Part shown: positions 35,677 to 50,800 of the stretch, piece after piece
Layout of the letters: every line of letters begins with the position of its first letter
Position numbering within the stretch: position 1 is the stretch's first letter
Notes under the pieces: generated by a model
What the model saw: only the letters and a program-made list of their open reading frames with translations
The model's database searches: none
What the model was told of the DNA's origin: nothing
NCBI RefSeq assembly: GCF_000768315.1
Contig: NZ_AQQX01000004.1
Coordinates: 434,001 to 498,000, forward strand
Reading direction: 5' to 3'
From: Pseudooceanicola atlanticus
GTDB taxonomy: Bacteria; Pseudomonadota; Alphaproteobacteria; Rhodobacterales; Rhodobacteraceae
DNA: 64,000 nucleotides
Translations under genes and position numbers: made by a program

Positions 35677-35704
35677 TTGTGACGTTGGCTCTTTGTCGTA
35701 TCGT
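35677..35704 (+). promoter_or_regulatory. Candidate promoter of the giant gene
   Basis: TTGTGA (35677-35682), 16 bases, TATCGT (35699-35704) lie in an AT-richer patch after the adaptor gene. A GGGGCC/GGCCCC hairpin (35763-35768 with 35786-35791) follows in the predicted leader. The giant gene may also be read through from the adaptor gene. Confidence 0.35.
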
Positions 35705-35820
35705 CACCTCATTAATCAATTCGATTCTAAGCCCACTTGCCAAGGGTCACAGGTACTATTTGGGGGCCGTTCACCTTCCGGTTGAGGCCCCGTCACTGGG
35801 TTTGTACGGGGGATTGCGCA

Positions 35821-38800
35821 TTGCCGCGCGATGAGGACGTCGATTTCGAAAAGGGGTGTGTCTCTAATAAACGGGAGACGCTTGAAAATCCGGCCGAGAT
35901 AGAGGCCGGCCCCTCGCTGCATTTCGAAACGCTGGAACCGCGACTGCTTCTGTCGGCCGATTTCCTGCCCGTCACCGGCACCATCGACATACCCGGCGAG
36001 GAAGAGGCGCATGTCTTCACCCTGACCGAGGCGACGGCGGTTCACATCGACGATCTGAGCGCGGCCAATGTCGAGTGGCGCCTTCTGAGAGAGGACGGAC
36101 GCGTGGTCGCCTCTGCCGATGCGGGCGACGGGAACAGCGATACGAACGGGCACCGGGCCGACATGATGTCGACCCTGGCGCTGGCCTCCGGCACCTATAC
36201 GTTCAGCGTCGGCGGGATCGGGTCTGCGACCGGCAGCTACCGATTTGAAATCAAGGACTTGTCGCAATCCATTCCGGTCAGTTCCGGAACATTGATCGAA
36301 GGCCAATTGCCCACGGGCCGGGAAACCCAGCTTTATTCCATTTCCGCCGGACAGGGCGATATTCTGGATTTGAAATTAGAAACGTTGTCGGGCGGCATTT
36401 GGTCCGATGTCGGAGTGCGGATCACAGATCCTTTCGGCAACAATTTGATCGACGAGGCTTTTTCGGTCAGTGACACGCCATTGACCACCGGAATTCTCAA
36501 TGTCGGCGGCACCTACATCCTGTCGATCGAGGGCGAGCGGCTGCAATCCGGTCCGATCGATTTCGGCGTGACCCTGACCCGCAGCCGGGCGACCACGACG
36601 ACACCCACCGATGGCACGGAAACGCCGATCGTCCTGGGACAGGACATCGACGCGACGCTGGCCGATATCGACGACGTGCACCGCTATTCGATCAGCAGCG
36701 CCAATCCGGGTCTGTTCCTTCTGACGCCGCACAGATCGTCGAGCAACCTGTTCTGGATCAACGCCACGATCAGCGACACGTTGGGCCGGTCGCAGACCCA
36801 GGTGATCGGAAATGGCGACCGGCTGTTTCACCTGCCCGCGGGCGACAACCTGCTGGAAATACAAAGCATCAACGCCTCCAACCTGAGCTACCGGATGGCG
36901 TTGCGCTCTGTCACCGGAGCGCCGCAGATCGCCTATGGGGACGTGTTCGAACCGCATCTCGTGCCCGGATCGGACAGCGAGGTCTACCGCTTCGACGCCC
37001 AGGCAGGCGACACGTTCAGCGTCACGACCTCCGTACCGGGCGCCCAGCATTTCGTGAACCTGGACCTCTACGATGCTTCCGGGCAAAGGCTGACGACCAG
37101 CCAGGACATGCTGGGCCGCACCACGGTGGACCGGGCGGGCACCTATTACATCCTGGTGCGCGGGGACATGGACAATATCGCCGAACGCAATGCCGCGTTC
37201 CGGCTGGACAAGGTGACGGATGAAACCCATGCCCTGACAATCGGACAGACGGTATCGGGCGACCTCAAGGCCGGGTCCCGGCATGTCTACGCCTTCGACC
37301 TGGACAGCGCGACGACGTTGGCGGTGGACACGCTGCAACGGGCGGATGTGCAGTTCCTGATCGAGGGGCCCAACGGCATCGCGCTATCGGCCACCGACTT
37401 CGACACGGCCTATTCCCAAGCGAGAACGGTATCGCTGGGCGCAGGCTCCTACCGGCTGGTCATCCAGCCCGAGGGGCGATTGCAGGGCGACTACAGTTTC
37501 CGCCTGCTGGATTTCGCCGATGCCCCGACCCTCGCCCCGGACGCGCCGATCAGCGTCACCCCGGACGCGGATGGCGGCGCCGCCATTCGCCGCATCGCGG
37601 TGCCGGAGGGCGCGGATTTCCTGCTGGATGTGACCGCCAACCCGGGCCGCGTCACGATCTACTCGCAATCTGGCGAACAGCTTCATACGACCACCAATGA
37701 CTGGACCCTGGGAACGGTACGGGGCTCGGCTGGGCGCGATATCTACGTCGTGTTCGACCTGGACGCAGATGGCGGCATGTCCGAATTCACCGCGACGCCA
37801 TCGCTGCGCGCTATCACAGAAGCCCCCCTGACCCTGGGCACGCTGGTCGAGGCGGTGATCGACCATCACCGCGACCTGCGTCGCTACACCTTCACGCTGG
37901 ACAGCGCGGCGAAGTTGATGATGGACAGCCGGTTCGACGGCTCCAGCGCGGCTCGGTTCCGCCTGCTGGACGATCAGGGCAATGTCCTGGTAGAAGAGCC
38001 GGCCGACCTGAACTCGGCCAGCCAGTTCCTGTCCTTGCAGGCAGGCGATTATGCGCTGGAGCTGTTCTTCAGCAACGATACCGCCGGGACGATTCCGTTC
38101 CTGTTGAAGGACGTGACGGACGCGCCGCTGCTGGACCTGGACATGATGGTCACGGTGCCCGTCATGCCCGCCCGCGGCAGCGCCGTCTACAGGACAACGC
38201 TGGACGGGTCGACGCCACTGCACCTGGCGCATCGCAACCCCGTCGGAAACAACTTCACCCTGCGCCTGCTGGACCAACACGGGCAAGAGGTGCATGCCAC
38301 CAGCGGCACCGATGTCTCTATCCCGCAGATGGGATTGTCCGGCACCTATTACGTCGTCGTCGAAGGCTACCAAAACGGATCGGCGACCGAGGCCGGATCG
38401 CTGGATATCGGCCTGTTCCAAAGGACGGAAACGACCCGCGACGTCACGCTCGGCACCCGCATCGACGGGGCTCTGTCGCAACCGGGGGACCGCCACCGGC
38501 TGAGCTTTGAGCTGGCGCAGGACACATGGCTGCAAGTCGACAGCCTGATCGGCTCCGGCGTCATGTCCTGGGCGGTGGAAACGGCCAATGGCGACCAACT
38601 GGCCAGCCGAGATTTCGACGACATGCCATGGGGGCGCGAGGCATTGCTGCGCCTCTCGGCTGGCCGATACGATATCGTCATCCGCGGCGATGACGGGGCC
38701 ACCGGGGATTATGCGCTGGCGCTGCGAAACCTGGATGCGGCACCCTCCCTGCCCCGGGATACCGATGTGACCTTGAACCTGGAGGCCGAGGGCAGTCAGG

Positions 38801-41800
38801 CCTTCGCCTTCGATGTGGCGGCGGGGGATCTGCTGCGGCTGGAGCCCGGATCGCTCAGCGCCTTCGGGGTGTCGACGGCCAGCCTGACCGTGCAGGTCTT
38901 CGACGCGGTCGGGCACGAGATCCATCGCGGCAACTTCGTCGCCACCGATCTGGGGCCCGCGAAATATTCGGGGCGTTATACGCTGCTGATCAATGCGAAC
39001 CATTCCGTGGCCGCCGCCGTGACACCGATCCTGCGCCTGGCCGATCAGGGCAGCGCTCCGACCATCCCGATGTCCGGCGACCCGGCCGTTTTGGGCGAGG
39101 TCATCACGGGCCAGATCGACACGCCCGATGGCAGCGAACAGCGGCTTTTCACGCTGACCGAGACGACGCGACTGCTGCTCGACAGTCAGTCGAACAACGC
39201 CAATATCTGGGTCCGGGTGGACGGGCCGCATGGCGCGATCACGGAGGCCTATCGCCTCAGCAGCGGGGTCACCTATGCCGGGCTGGGCAGCACCAATCCC
39301 GCTGTTCTGACACTTCAACCGGGCACGTATGCGCTGACCTTCTACGCCACCAGCGGCGCGGTCGGCGGCTATGCGCTTGGCCTGGTTGATGCCGACGCGA
39401 CCGCCGAGGCGATCACCGACGGCACCCCGGTCGAGGCCGTGATCGACCCGGGCAACGCCCTGAAAACCTTCAGCTTCACCGGCCAGGCCGGGGACCGGGT
39501 CATGCTGTCGGACGTCACCGTGACGGGCGGCAGTTCCAGCGCGGGGACGTTCCAGCTGATCGATCCGGACGGGTTTGTCACGACCTTCGAGGGCAACCGG
39601 GCAAGTGTCTCGCTTTCCGACACCTTCCCCGCGACATTGCCCAAATCCGGGACCTACCTGCTGCGGATCGCGGGCGGCATGACCTCTCCTGCATTCTCGG
39701 TCGACTTCACGTTGCGCCAGGACAGGGTGCGCACGCAGGCCCTGACAATGGGAGAACTCGTCTCCGCCTCTCTGGACACGAAGCTGTCGCAAGAGAATTA
39801 TACCTTCTCGTTGGCTTCGGATACGGCGCTGTTCCTCAGCGCCAAGGGCAGCGACGGACAGATACAATGGCGCCTGCGATCGGCCGACACCGGGGAGCTG
39901 TTGCGCAATTCCCCGAACCTCGACGGGATCAGCAATGTCGGCGACGCCATGATCTGGGCCGGCGCCGGGGATTACGTGCTGGAAATCCACAGCGAAAGTT
40001 ACCGGACGCGCGGAGACTACGTTTTCTCACTGACGGACCTCTTCGCAGCGCCCGCGGCGAGTGATCTGGACCAGATCACGCTGGATGCCCAGCCAACGCC
40101 GCAGATCACGACGACATCCGTCACGCTGGAGGCCGGCAAGCGCTATTACTTCGATACCGTGTCGACCTCGACCGCCAGTTTCTGGATGCAGATGGGCCTT
40201 GTCTCACCATCGGGGCGGCTTCTGTCCATCGACAGCATCAGCAACGACATCGGCGCGATCGAGGCACCGGAAAGCGGGCAATACACGATCTTCATATGGA
40301 TGAACCGCACCTTGGACACCCCCGCCGGCACGGTGACGCTGGCGGTGCGGGAACCGGTGCGCAGTTTCGTCGACAGCCCCCTGAACCAGACCCTCAGCGG
40401 AGAGATCGAAGGCGCCGGAGACAGCGTCGTGCACCGGTTCACCCTCCCCAAGGCAGGGTATTACTATTTCGACAGCCAGACCGGATCCTCGACCTTGGAA
40501 TGGGCGCTGCGCCGCAATGGGCTCACCGAACAGAGCGGGCTGCTGAACAGCGATTCCGGCGTGAACACCTCCTACCTGCTGGCGGCGGGGGATTACGAGG
40601 TGGTCATCACGGGACGGGACAGCAACGTCGGTGAGTATCGGTTCGGGCTGATCGACCTGGGCGCGGCCCCACTTCTTCCCGCCGACGGACATGTCGAGGA
40701 CACGCTGGTGCCCGGCGCCGCATTGCGGGCCTATCGGATTCCGGTGGTGGCGGGCGACGTGCTGTCCATCGACGTGGACTCGGTCTCGGGTTCCGCGACC
40801 CGGCGCCTGATATCTCCGACCGGGCAGCAGATCGTCCAGGGGTATTTCGGGTTCGACACGGACCGGGCCGTGCTGACAGAGACCGGCGAGTACCTGCTGT
40901 TGATTGGCGGGGCGAGCGGGACGCTGTCGGAGACCCGTTATGCCTTTGACTACACGACGCTTCGTGCACCGGCTCCGGTCGACATTGGGAAATCGGATAC
41001 CGGCGCGGACCTCGGTATCACTGGCCTGACGACCGACGGGCCGGTGCGCGCGAACAGCCCCGTCACGATCCGCTGGACCCTGACCAACTCGGGCGATCAA
41101 CCGTCGCAGGACGGCCTGGACAGGATCGTCATCCGCAACCCCGAACGATCCGCCATCCTTGCGGTGGTCGAGGTGCCACAAGGCGGGCCGCTCGCCGCCG
41201 GGGCAAGCCGCGCGCGCGAGGCTGTGGTGCAATTGCCCGGCGGCCTGTCGGGCACCGGAGAGCTGACGATCTCGGTCTTTGCCGACGCGCTGAACGCCAC
41301 CCGAGAACCGGGCGCAGAGGGCGGCGAGGCGACGATCACCGTGACCTCCACTCCCGAGACGCTGGCCGATCTGGTGGTCGAGGATATCACCTTCACCCCG
41401 GCGGTGAACTGGCAGCCCGGGGATGACGTCACGATCTCCTGGACCTTGCGGAACCAGGGCGGCGCCCCGGCATCCGAGGCCTTTGTCGATCAACTGCGCC
41501 TACGCAACCGGTCGACGGGGGCGGAACTGGCGCTGATCGACGTGGGGTATGACGGACCGGCCATCGCGCCCGGCGACACCGTTGCCCGCTCTGCAACCGT
41601 GACCTGGCCCGGCGGCCAGAACCAGGTCGGTCAGTTCACCGTCATCGTGACGACCGACACCGACAATACGGTGGACGAGCTGAACACCGACGGTGACGCC
41701 GAGACGAATAACACCTCCTCTGTCGACGTCGTCTCAGCCCCCGATATCATCGCCGAGAACCTGCGCGTGCTGACGGAAAACCCGCAGGCCGGGGGCCAGG

Positions 41801-44800
41801 TCACTATCGCCTATGATGTCGTCAATATCGGCAATGGGGCGACCCGGTTCGGCTGGACCGATCGTATCAACATCTACAACCAGGCCGAATTCGCGACCGC
41901 CCACAACTCCATCATCGACCATGGCGGCCCGATGCTTGGCCCGGGTGAGAGGGTAACACGGCAGGTCACCGTGACGCTGGCCGACGGCGTCGCCGGCACG
42001 GGCGAGCTTCGGCTGCTGGTCCAGACCAACCGGGACGAATTCGGCCGGCGCGGGATGCTGGAGCTGACGCCCGACGGCGCGAGCGGCTACGAAACCGGAA
42101 CGGTCGTGACGTTCCAATCCGCCGCCCGCAGCTATCCCGACCTTCGGGTCCGGAACCTCGATGTGGCCGACAACGCGCTGAGCGGGCAAAGCCTGGCCAT
42201 CGGCTGGCGGGTGGAAAACGGCGGCGTCCGGACCGACGTGTCCTCCTGGGTCGACCGCGTGGTGCTGTCCGGTGACACGATCATCGGCAATGGCGACGAC
42301 GTCATCCTGGCGGAAATCCCGCGCGATGGCGCGCTCGATCCCGACGGGTTCTACGATGTGGCGACAGAGGTCGACCTGCCATCCGGCCTGACCGGCACCT
42401 ACCGGATCGCCGTCATCGCGGATGTGGGGTCGGACGTGACCGAACCCGACACGCGCAGCGACAACATCGCCCTGTCCGAGATCGGGCTGACCGCGCCGAT
42501 TTCCGACCTGAAGGTAGAGATCGTCACCGCCCCGCCCGCCGCCGGCTATGGCGACAGCGTCGCGCTGGAATGGCGGGTGCGGAACCTGGGTGTTGACCCT
42601 GCGACGGGCGGTTGGACCGATGCCGTCTATGTCTCGACCGATGCGGTGCTCGACGGAAACGATATCCTGCTGGGCGAGGTCGCGCGCACCGGACCGCTGG
42701 CCGCCGGCGACAGCTACACCGTCACCGGCAGTTTCGATCTGACCGGCGCGCTGACCGGGCCGGTGCATTTCCTGATCGTGACCGATCGCGGCGACACCAT
42801 CTTCGAAGGCGCGGACGAGGCCAACAACGTCACCGCCACGATCGGCCAGACGACCCTGACCGTCGGGCCTGCGGCCGATCTGACCGTGGCCAGCGTCACC
42901 GCGCCCGAAACCGCCTCGCCCGGGCGGGAGGCGGTGATCCGGTGGAGCGTGCGCAACGACGGCGCCGGCATCGCCCGGTCGCCCTGGGTCGACAACGTCT
43001 ACCTGTCGACCGACGGCGCCCTGGACGGGGCACAGCTGATCGGATCGGTTGCGCGGTCCTTCGACTTGGATGTCGGCGAAAGCTACGAGGGCGAACTGAC
43101 CCTGCCCTTCCCCGATATTGCGCCGGGCGGCTATACCGTGCTGGTCCTAACCGACGCCGCGAACCGGGTGTTCGAGGCCGGGGATGCGCCGAACCTTGCT
43201 GCGTCCGACGACAAGGTCGCGGTGGACAGCCCCGACCTGAGGGTGACGGCGCTCGATGCCGTGGGCCAGGTGACCTCGGGCCAGACGATCGACGTCGACG
43301 TGACCTTTGCCAATACCGGCCCGGGCACCGCCCAGGCCGATCGGCGCGACCTGATCGTGCTGTCCCTGGATGACGTGTTCGACGATAGCGACGTGGTGCT
43401 GGCCGAATGGCAGCGCACCGAAACGCTGGAGCCGGGCGCGATCATCGAAGACAGCGTGACCGTCACCATCCCAATCGAATTGTTCGGGGACTTCAACCTG
43501 CTGGCGGTCAGCGATGCCGATGGCGATGTGATCGAGGCCAATCCCGACAACAATGCCACCGCCCGCGCCCTGCGGGTCGACCTCGCGCCTCATGCCGACC
43601 TCGTGGTGCGGGATGTCGAGGCGCCGGAATTCACCGCGCGCGACCCGGCGACCATTACCGTCAGCTGGCGGGTCGAGAACCAGGGCACGGGCCGCGGGGC
43701 CGAAACCGGGTGGGTCGACGTGGTCATGGCCTCCCGCGATGACGTGATCGGCAATGCGGACGATTTCGAACTGGGCCGGGTCGACCGGTTCGGCGGTCTT
43801 GGGCTGGGCCTGGGCTACGACGCCTCGCTCGACGTGGTGATGCCGCCGCGTTTCTCGGACCGGCTGACGATCTACGTGCAGACGGCCCAGGACGCGCCCG
43901 TGTTCCAGGCCGGCAAGACCGACAACGACATCGCCACCGTGCCGCATCCGGTCGACGTGATGCCGATCCCCTATGCCGACCTGAAGGTCGAGGAGATCTC
44001 GGCCGATCCGGGCGGGCAGAGCGGCCAGCCGCTGACAGTCAACTGGACCATCGCCAATCGCGGCATCGGCACCACCAATACCGGGAGCTGGAACGACCGC
44101 ATTTCCGTCTATTCGGATGCAGCGGCGACCAACCTGCTGACCTACCAGGAGTTTACCCATGTCGGCGCGCTGGCGGTGGATGACCTCTACGAACGCAGCG
44201 CCCAGATCCGCATTCCCGACGGGGTCGAGGGCCCGGTCTACATCCGGGTCAGCACGCGGGGCCCGTTCGAGTTCATCTTCGACGACAACAACGCCTCCGA
44301 CATCGTCAGCAGCACGATAGCCCTCAGTCCGTCCCCGGATTTGGAGGTCACAGAGATCGCGGTGCCGCCTGACGCAGAGGAAGGTCAGGCCATCGACATC
44401 GCCTGGCGGGTCGACAATACCGGCGAGGCCGCGACCTCGGGCAGTTGGACGGACGCCGTCTACCTCGTGCCGCTCGACACCACCAAGGCTCCGATCTTCC
44501 TGGGCCGTTATACCAGTGATGCGGTGATCCAGCCGGGTCTGTTCTATCAGCGTACCGAACGGATCACCCTGCCGGGCCGGGTGTCGGGCCCTCATCGGCT
44601 GGTCGTGATCACCAACGACCGCGCGACGCTTTATGAACATGGGGACCGCGCCGACAACAACCGGACCCAGGACGACGCGATCCTGACCATCGCGCCCTCT
44701 CCGCGGCCCAATTTGACCGTCGCCAAGGTCGAGGCGACGGAAACGCCCTCCGCTGGGGGGACGGTGACGGCGAACTACGAGATCACCAACCAGGGCGCTG

Positions 44801-47800
44801 TGGCCGCGACGGGGCGCTGGATCGACCGGGTCTACCTTTCGCTGGACACCACCCTGGGCAGCGATGACCTGCTGATCGGTCAATTCGAAAACGTCTCTGC
44901 CCTTGATCCGGGTGAGACCTACGGCCTGACCACCGACCCGATGACGATTCCGCTGCGCTATGGCGGCAAGGCCTACGTGCTGGTATCGACCGATGCCTTC
45001 AGCCAGGTCGACGAATATCCGAACGACGGGGACAATGTCGCCAGCCAGGAGATCCAGATCACCCCGGCCCCCAAGCCCGACCTGGCCACGGACCGTGTGA
45101 TCGCCCCGACCCAGGTCGTCGCCGGGTCAGAGATCGAGGTCAGCTACACGGTCACCAACAAGGGCCTGAACGAGACCTTCACGGGCCGTTGGACCGACAC
45201 GATCTGGATCGCACTGGACCCGCGCCGCCCAAGCACCCTGAAGAAGGTCACCGATCCGGGCGACGTGGATTTCGGCAAGGGCAACAGCGCGATCCTGCTG
45301 GCGACGATCCCCCGCAACGGCGTGCTGGGTCAGGACGACAGCTATACCCGCAAGGTGAAGGTCCGCATCCCGGACACCCTGCCGACCGGGCGTTATTTCA
45401 TCACCCCCTGGACCGACAGCACCGACCTGGTGGTCGAGGACACGCTGGCCGGCAACGAGAACCCCGACGACCCCGACGAATTCGACAGCAACAATTACAA
45501 GGGCCGCGCGATCGACGTGATCGGCTTCACCCCGCGCCTGCCGAACCTGGTGGCGCAGGACGTGACAAGCAGCCCTGCCGTCGTGTCGGGGCGCGAGGCG
45601 CTGACCGTGTCATGGGCCGTCGAGAACCTTGGCAGCGGCGCGATTGACGGGGACGCCCTGTGGCGCGACGTGGTCTACCTGTCCGACAACCCGGTCTACG
45701 GCGCCCCGGGGGCGACGACTTGGCGGATCGGGGCCTTCGAACGCACCGGCCCGCTGGATGTGAACGCCCGCTACACCCGCAGCGAAACCATCGACCTGCC
45801 CCCGGGCGTGTCCGGGCAATACGTGCATGTGGTCGTCGACCAGGGCACCCGCGGCATCCCCGGCATCGGCGAAAGCGACGAGACCGACAATGTAGCCAAC
45901 GGCACTGCCGACGTCACGGCCGCCCCGGGCGACCTGCGCGTGGTCGATATCACGCCGCCTCCCGACGGAACCCTGTCGGGCGCCGAGGTCGAGGTCAGCT
46001 GGACCGGCGAGTACCTGGGCCCCGACATGTGGGAGGGCACGGTGTCCTGGCGCGATGCGGTCTGGATCAGCCCGGATCCCGTGCTCGATCTGTCGCGCGC
46101 GACACGGTTGGCGGTCACCACGATCGTGCCGAACGCCCCGCTGAAGGATGGCGATCAATATACCGGCCGCGCGACGGTGACCCTGCCCGCCGGGATCGAC
46201 GGGCCCTACTTCATCCACGTGATCGCCGACGCCGCCGCCTCAGGCCGGCAGGCCGAGCGGGAGGCGACAAGCGGCAATGCCGAGGCCGCGGCCGATCTCT
46301 ATGCCGGGTCCGTGTTCGAAGGGTCGGCGAACGACAACAACATCGCCACCGCCGAGTTCCAGGCCGTCTTTTCCGAACCCAACCTCGAATTCACCCAGAT
46401 CACCCTGCCCGACGACCTGAAGGCGGGCCAGGAGGTTCCGATCTCCTTCACCGTGACCAATACCGGCACGCGGGTCGCCCAGGCAGAACGCTGGTACGAT
46501 CGTGTCTTCATCTCGCGCGATGGCGGGCTGGACGGATCGGACCACCTGCTGGCCACGTTCGAACGCTTCAACGCGGTGCTGGAACCCGGCGAAAGCTACA
46601 CGGTCGAGGACGTGATCACCCTGCCCGTCGGTATCGAGGGGCCATTCCACATCCTGTTCGAAACCGACAGTCGCACGGCGGATGGTGGCATCTATACCCG
46701 CTCGGACGTGGCAGAGGGGTTGAACGGGCTGCGCGCGACGTCCCGGAACCCGGTCAACGAGTTCCAATTCGAGGGCGACAACCTGAAGGTCTTCGAGCGG
46801 GATATCGAAGCCTCTCCCGGCCCCGACCTGCGGGTCGCCCAGCTTGAGGTGCCCGATATCCTGATCCGGGGCGAACGGCTCGAGATCACCTATCGTGTCA
46901 CCAATTCCGGCAGTGCGACGATCCCGAGCCAGGGCACCTGGACCGACCTGATCTACCTGTCGCGGGACGAGGTGCTGGATCCCTCTGCCGATATCTTCCT
47001 CGGCTCCCATACCCATGACGGCGGGCTGGAGGCAGGCGATCATTACGACATCACCCGCGACCTGACCCCGCGCTTTGCGCTGAGCGGGGAATACTATGTC
47101 TTCGTCGTCACCGACCGTGCCACCGCCCGCGCCCCCATCGGCGCCGTCTACGAAGGTGGGTTGGAGCGGAACAACAGCCTGACATCCGCCACCCCGATCC
47201 GGTTCCGCGAGCCACCGCCCGCCGACCTCGTGACCTCGGATGTGGGGGTCACCGGCGACATGATCGTGGGCGAAGAGATCACGATCACCTACCGGGTCAC
47301 GAATAACGGCACCAGCCCCGCATCGGGCCGCTGGACGGACGCCATCTACATGTCGACGGATGCCGGCTTCGACCTGGGCGACCGGTTGGTCGGACGGGTC
47401 GAACAAAACCGCACGCTGGCACCGGGCGAAAGCTATACCGGCACCCTGACCACGACGATGCCCGTGGCCGCCGAACGCGCCTACCGGTTCATCGTGCGCA
47501 GCGACGTGCGCAGCGAAGTGAACGAAGACGGCGCGACCGCGAACAACCTGGCCGCGACAGAGAACTCGATCTATGTCACCACGCCGGATATTCCGCTGGG
47601 AAGAGCCACTCCGGTTGACCTGGCAGCGGGTGAGGAACGGCTCTACCGCGTGACCACGGGGCTGGGACAGACCCTGCGCACGCGGATCGCCGCGGCCGAC
47701 CCGGACGCGCAGCTGGAGATCTTCGTCAAGTATGACGGCCTGCCCACCGGCACCGATTACGACGCGATCTACGACACGCCCCTCAGCGCGGTGCAGCAGG

Positions 47801-50800
47801 CCACCATCGGCAGCACCCTGCCCGGCGAATATTACATCCTCGTCCGCAATATCGGCGACACCGACCAGGACGTCGCCCTGCTGCCGGAAATCCTGCCCTT
47901 CCAGATCACCGATGTCCGCCAGGATCGCGTCGGCGACGGGCGTTACGTCACCACGGTGGTCGAAGGGGCCAGCTTTGCCCCCGGGGCCGTCTTGCGCCTG
48001 ACCCGGCCCGGCGTCGCCAGTGTCCTGCCGATAAACCAGGAGGTGCTGGATGGCTCCCGCATCGTGGCGGTCTTCGACCTCGCAGGGGCAGAGCGCGGGC
48101 TCTACGATGTCGAGGTCATCAACCCCGATGGCGAAACCGCGGTGAAACCCTACCGCGTGCTGGTCGAGCGCGCGATCGAGAACCAGGTGGGTCTGGCCCT
48201 GGGCGGCCCGCGGATCGTCCCGGTCGGACAGACGGGCAATTACGCGCTGACGCTGCAGAATTTCTCGAATATCGACACGCCCTATGTCCATTTCACCTTC
48301 GGCGCGCCGAACATGGGACAGGCGGAAGGCGTCTATGACCTGCCCTTCCTGAAATTCACCACCAACCTGTCGGGCGACCCGGCGACGGATGCCGGAAGCG
48401 ACGTGCCCTGGGCCGATCTGGGACCGATCACGAATACGACCGGACACATGCTGGCGCCCGGTTTCGCCTACGACCTGCCGACCGGCGGGCTGGCCGCCTT
48501 CAGCTTCAACATTCAGACCTACCCGGTGCTTCAGGCGCTGGTGGACCGGGATTTCGAACAGGTCCGCGAATACCTCTACGACGCCCATCCTGAGCTGCGC
48601 GAAGGCGGCGCATTGGATGCCGGGCCCGACGCCCTGGCAGATGTGAACCCGGTCGTCGACCTCATCTTCCGCGATCCGCGGGTCGAGGTGCTGGACGATG
48701 CGGTGCGTCTTTACGCCCCGTTCCAGTTTCACGTCCTCGCCGCGGCCACACCGTTGACGCGCGATGAATTCGTCGCCCTGCAATTGGCCGAGGCCGACCG
48801 CCTGCGCGATGCGATCCTGGCCGACCCGGAGGCACAGGGCGCGCTGGCCGCGATCGCGGGCGACGCCACCGCTTGGCGCAGCGGCTACCTGGCCGCGCTG
48901 GAAACCGCCGGCATCCTGCGCCCTGACGGAGAGGCGCCCCCGGCCCGCGAACGCGGCGAAGTGGTCAGCCTGCTCAGCACCTTGTCCATGGGCGTCCTGC
49001 TGAACGAAGAGGCCGACGCCTTCCGCACCTCGACCGACCTGGTCGCCTTTTTCGCCAAGATCCGCGAATGGTACGGCAATGACGAAACCCTGCTCGCCGA
49101 TATCGCGCGCTACGACATCCGCTCGGGCGAGAACGTGCCGCCGCTCGACATCCCCGTTCCGGCCTTGCCGGAGGCAGACGACTACGCGCTTGGCCTGACC
49201 TATCCGACGCTTTTCCAGGCTTTCAACGTCTTCTCGCCGCTGGCGGGCGAGGACGTGGTGGACAATATCGGCTCGGATCTCTCGACCTCGGAGCTCAGCC
49301 CGCTGGACCTGGGCCGGTTCCTGGAAGAGCTGGAGGCCGCCAACCGCAACGCGGCGATGCTGGGGCCGCAGGGCTATGGCGAGGACCAGATCGTCCCGGC
49401 CAATACGCGCCTACCCTTCGAGATACGCTTCGGCGACGCACAGGGCGGCCAGCCCGTGCAGGAACTGCGCATCACGACCGAACTGGATCCGAATTTCGAT
49501 CCGCGCAGCTTCCGTCTGGGGTCGCTGCGGCTGGGCGATGTGGTCATCGAGGCACCGGAAAATCGCGCCCTGTTCCAGACCGACCTGGACCTGACCGGCA
49601 CGCTTGGCTACGTGCTGCGCCTGTCCGCCGGTATCGACGTGGCCAGCCGCACCGCCACCTGGCTGGTGCAGGCCATCGACCCCGACACCGGCGAAGTCGC
49701 CACCGCCGGGCCGGGCCTGCTGACCGGCGACGACCCGACCGGGGCTGTGACCTACGCGGTCACGCCCGGCGCGCGGATCACGGATGGCACGCGGCTGATC
49801 TCGATCGCAAAGGTCGACTACGACACCCGCCCCAGCGACCTGACCAACGAGGTATCCCAGACCGTCGACACGGTCGCCCCCGCGACGGCCCTGACCGTGC
49901 AGCGTGTCACCGGCACCGACAGGTACGAACTGTCCTGGACCGCAAGCGATGCGCGATCCGGCGTGCGCCATGTCAGCCTTTACGTTGCGACGGATGGCGG
50001 CGATTTCCGCCTGCTCGAGGCTCAGAGCGAGGCAAGCATCCATACCTTCGTGGGCGAGGCCGGACATAGCTATGAATTCCTGGCACTGGCCACCGACAAT
50101 GCAGGCAATACCGAACGGCCGCCCGCAGGGATCACTGCGCCGGATGACGGGTTCGCCGTCAACCTGGGCGGCACCGAATTCGGGCCCGCCACCTCACCCA
50201 CGCCACTGGCCGCCCCCGCGCCCACCGATGCCGTGGCGAACGACCTGTTCCTTGAAGTGCTCGAAGGGGTGACGGCCCCCAATGCGCCCTCCGCGCCGGC
50301 CTTCTACACCCAGGTGGCCAGCCCGTTCTCGGCGGCGGCCTTTGCCCGCGGGTTCCCCGATCTGGACCTGGCCGGGATCGGACCGACCGCGCTGGCCGAG
50401 GCTCCGGATGGTAGCATCGTCGTCATCGGCGGCCCGCAGCGCAGCGCGCTCTACCACCTGCCTGCCCGCGGCGGCGACGTGTCGGGACAGGGCGATTTCG
50501 GACAGACAGCGGCCCCGATCTATGACATGGCCTTCGGGACGGATGGACGGCTCTGGGCGATGTCGGGGCGGCAATTGCTGCAACTCGATCCCACGACCGG
50601 GGCGACGATCGCGGCCTTCGGCGAGGGTCTGACCCAAAGCCTTGCCATCGCCGCGGACGGCCGCATCTATGTCGGTTCCGGCCGCGGGATAGAGCTGTTC
50701 GACCCCACGACCGAAACCTTCACCTTCTTCTCGGATCAGCGAGTCGGAGACCTGGCACTGGACCCCACCGGCACGCTCTGGGCGACCAGCTGGCCGGAGC

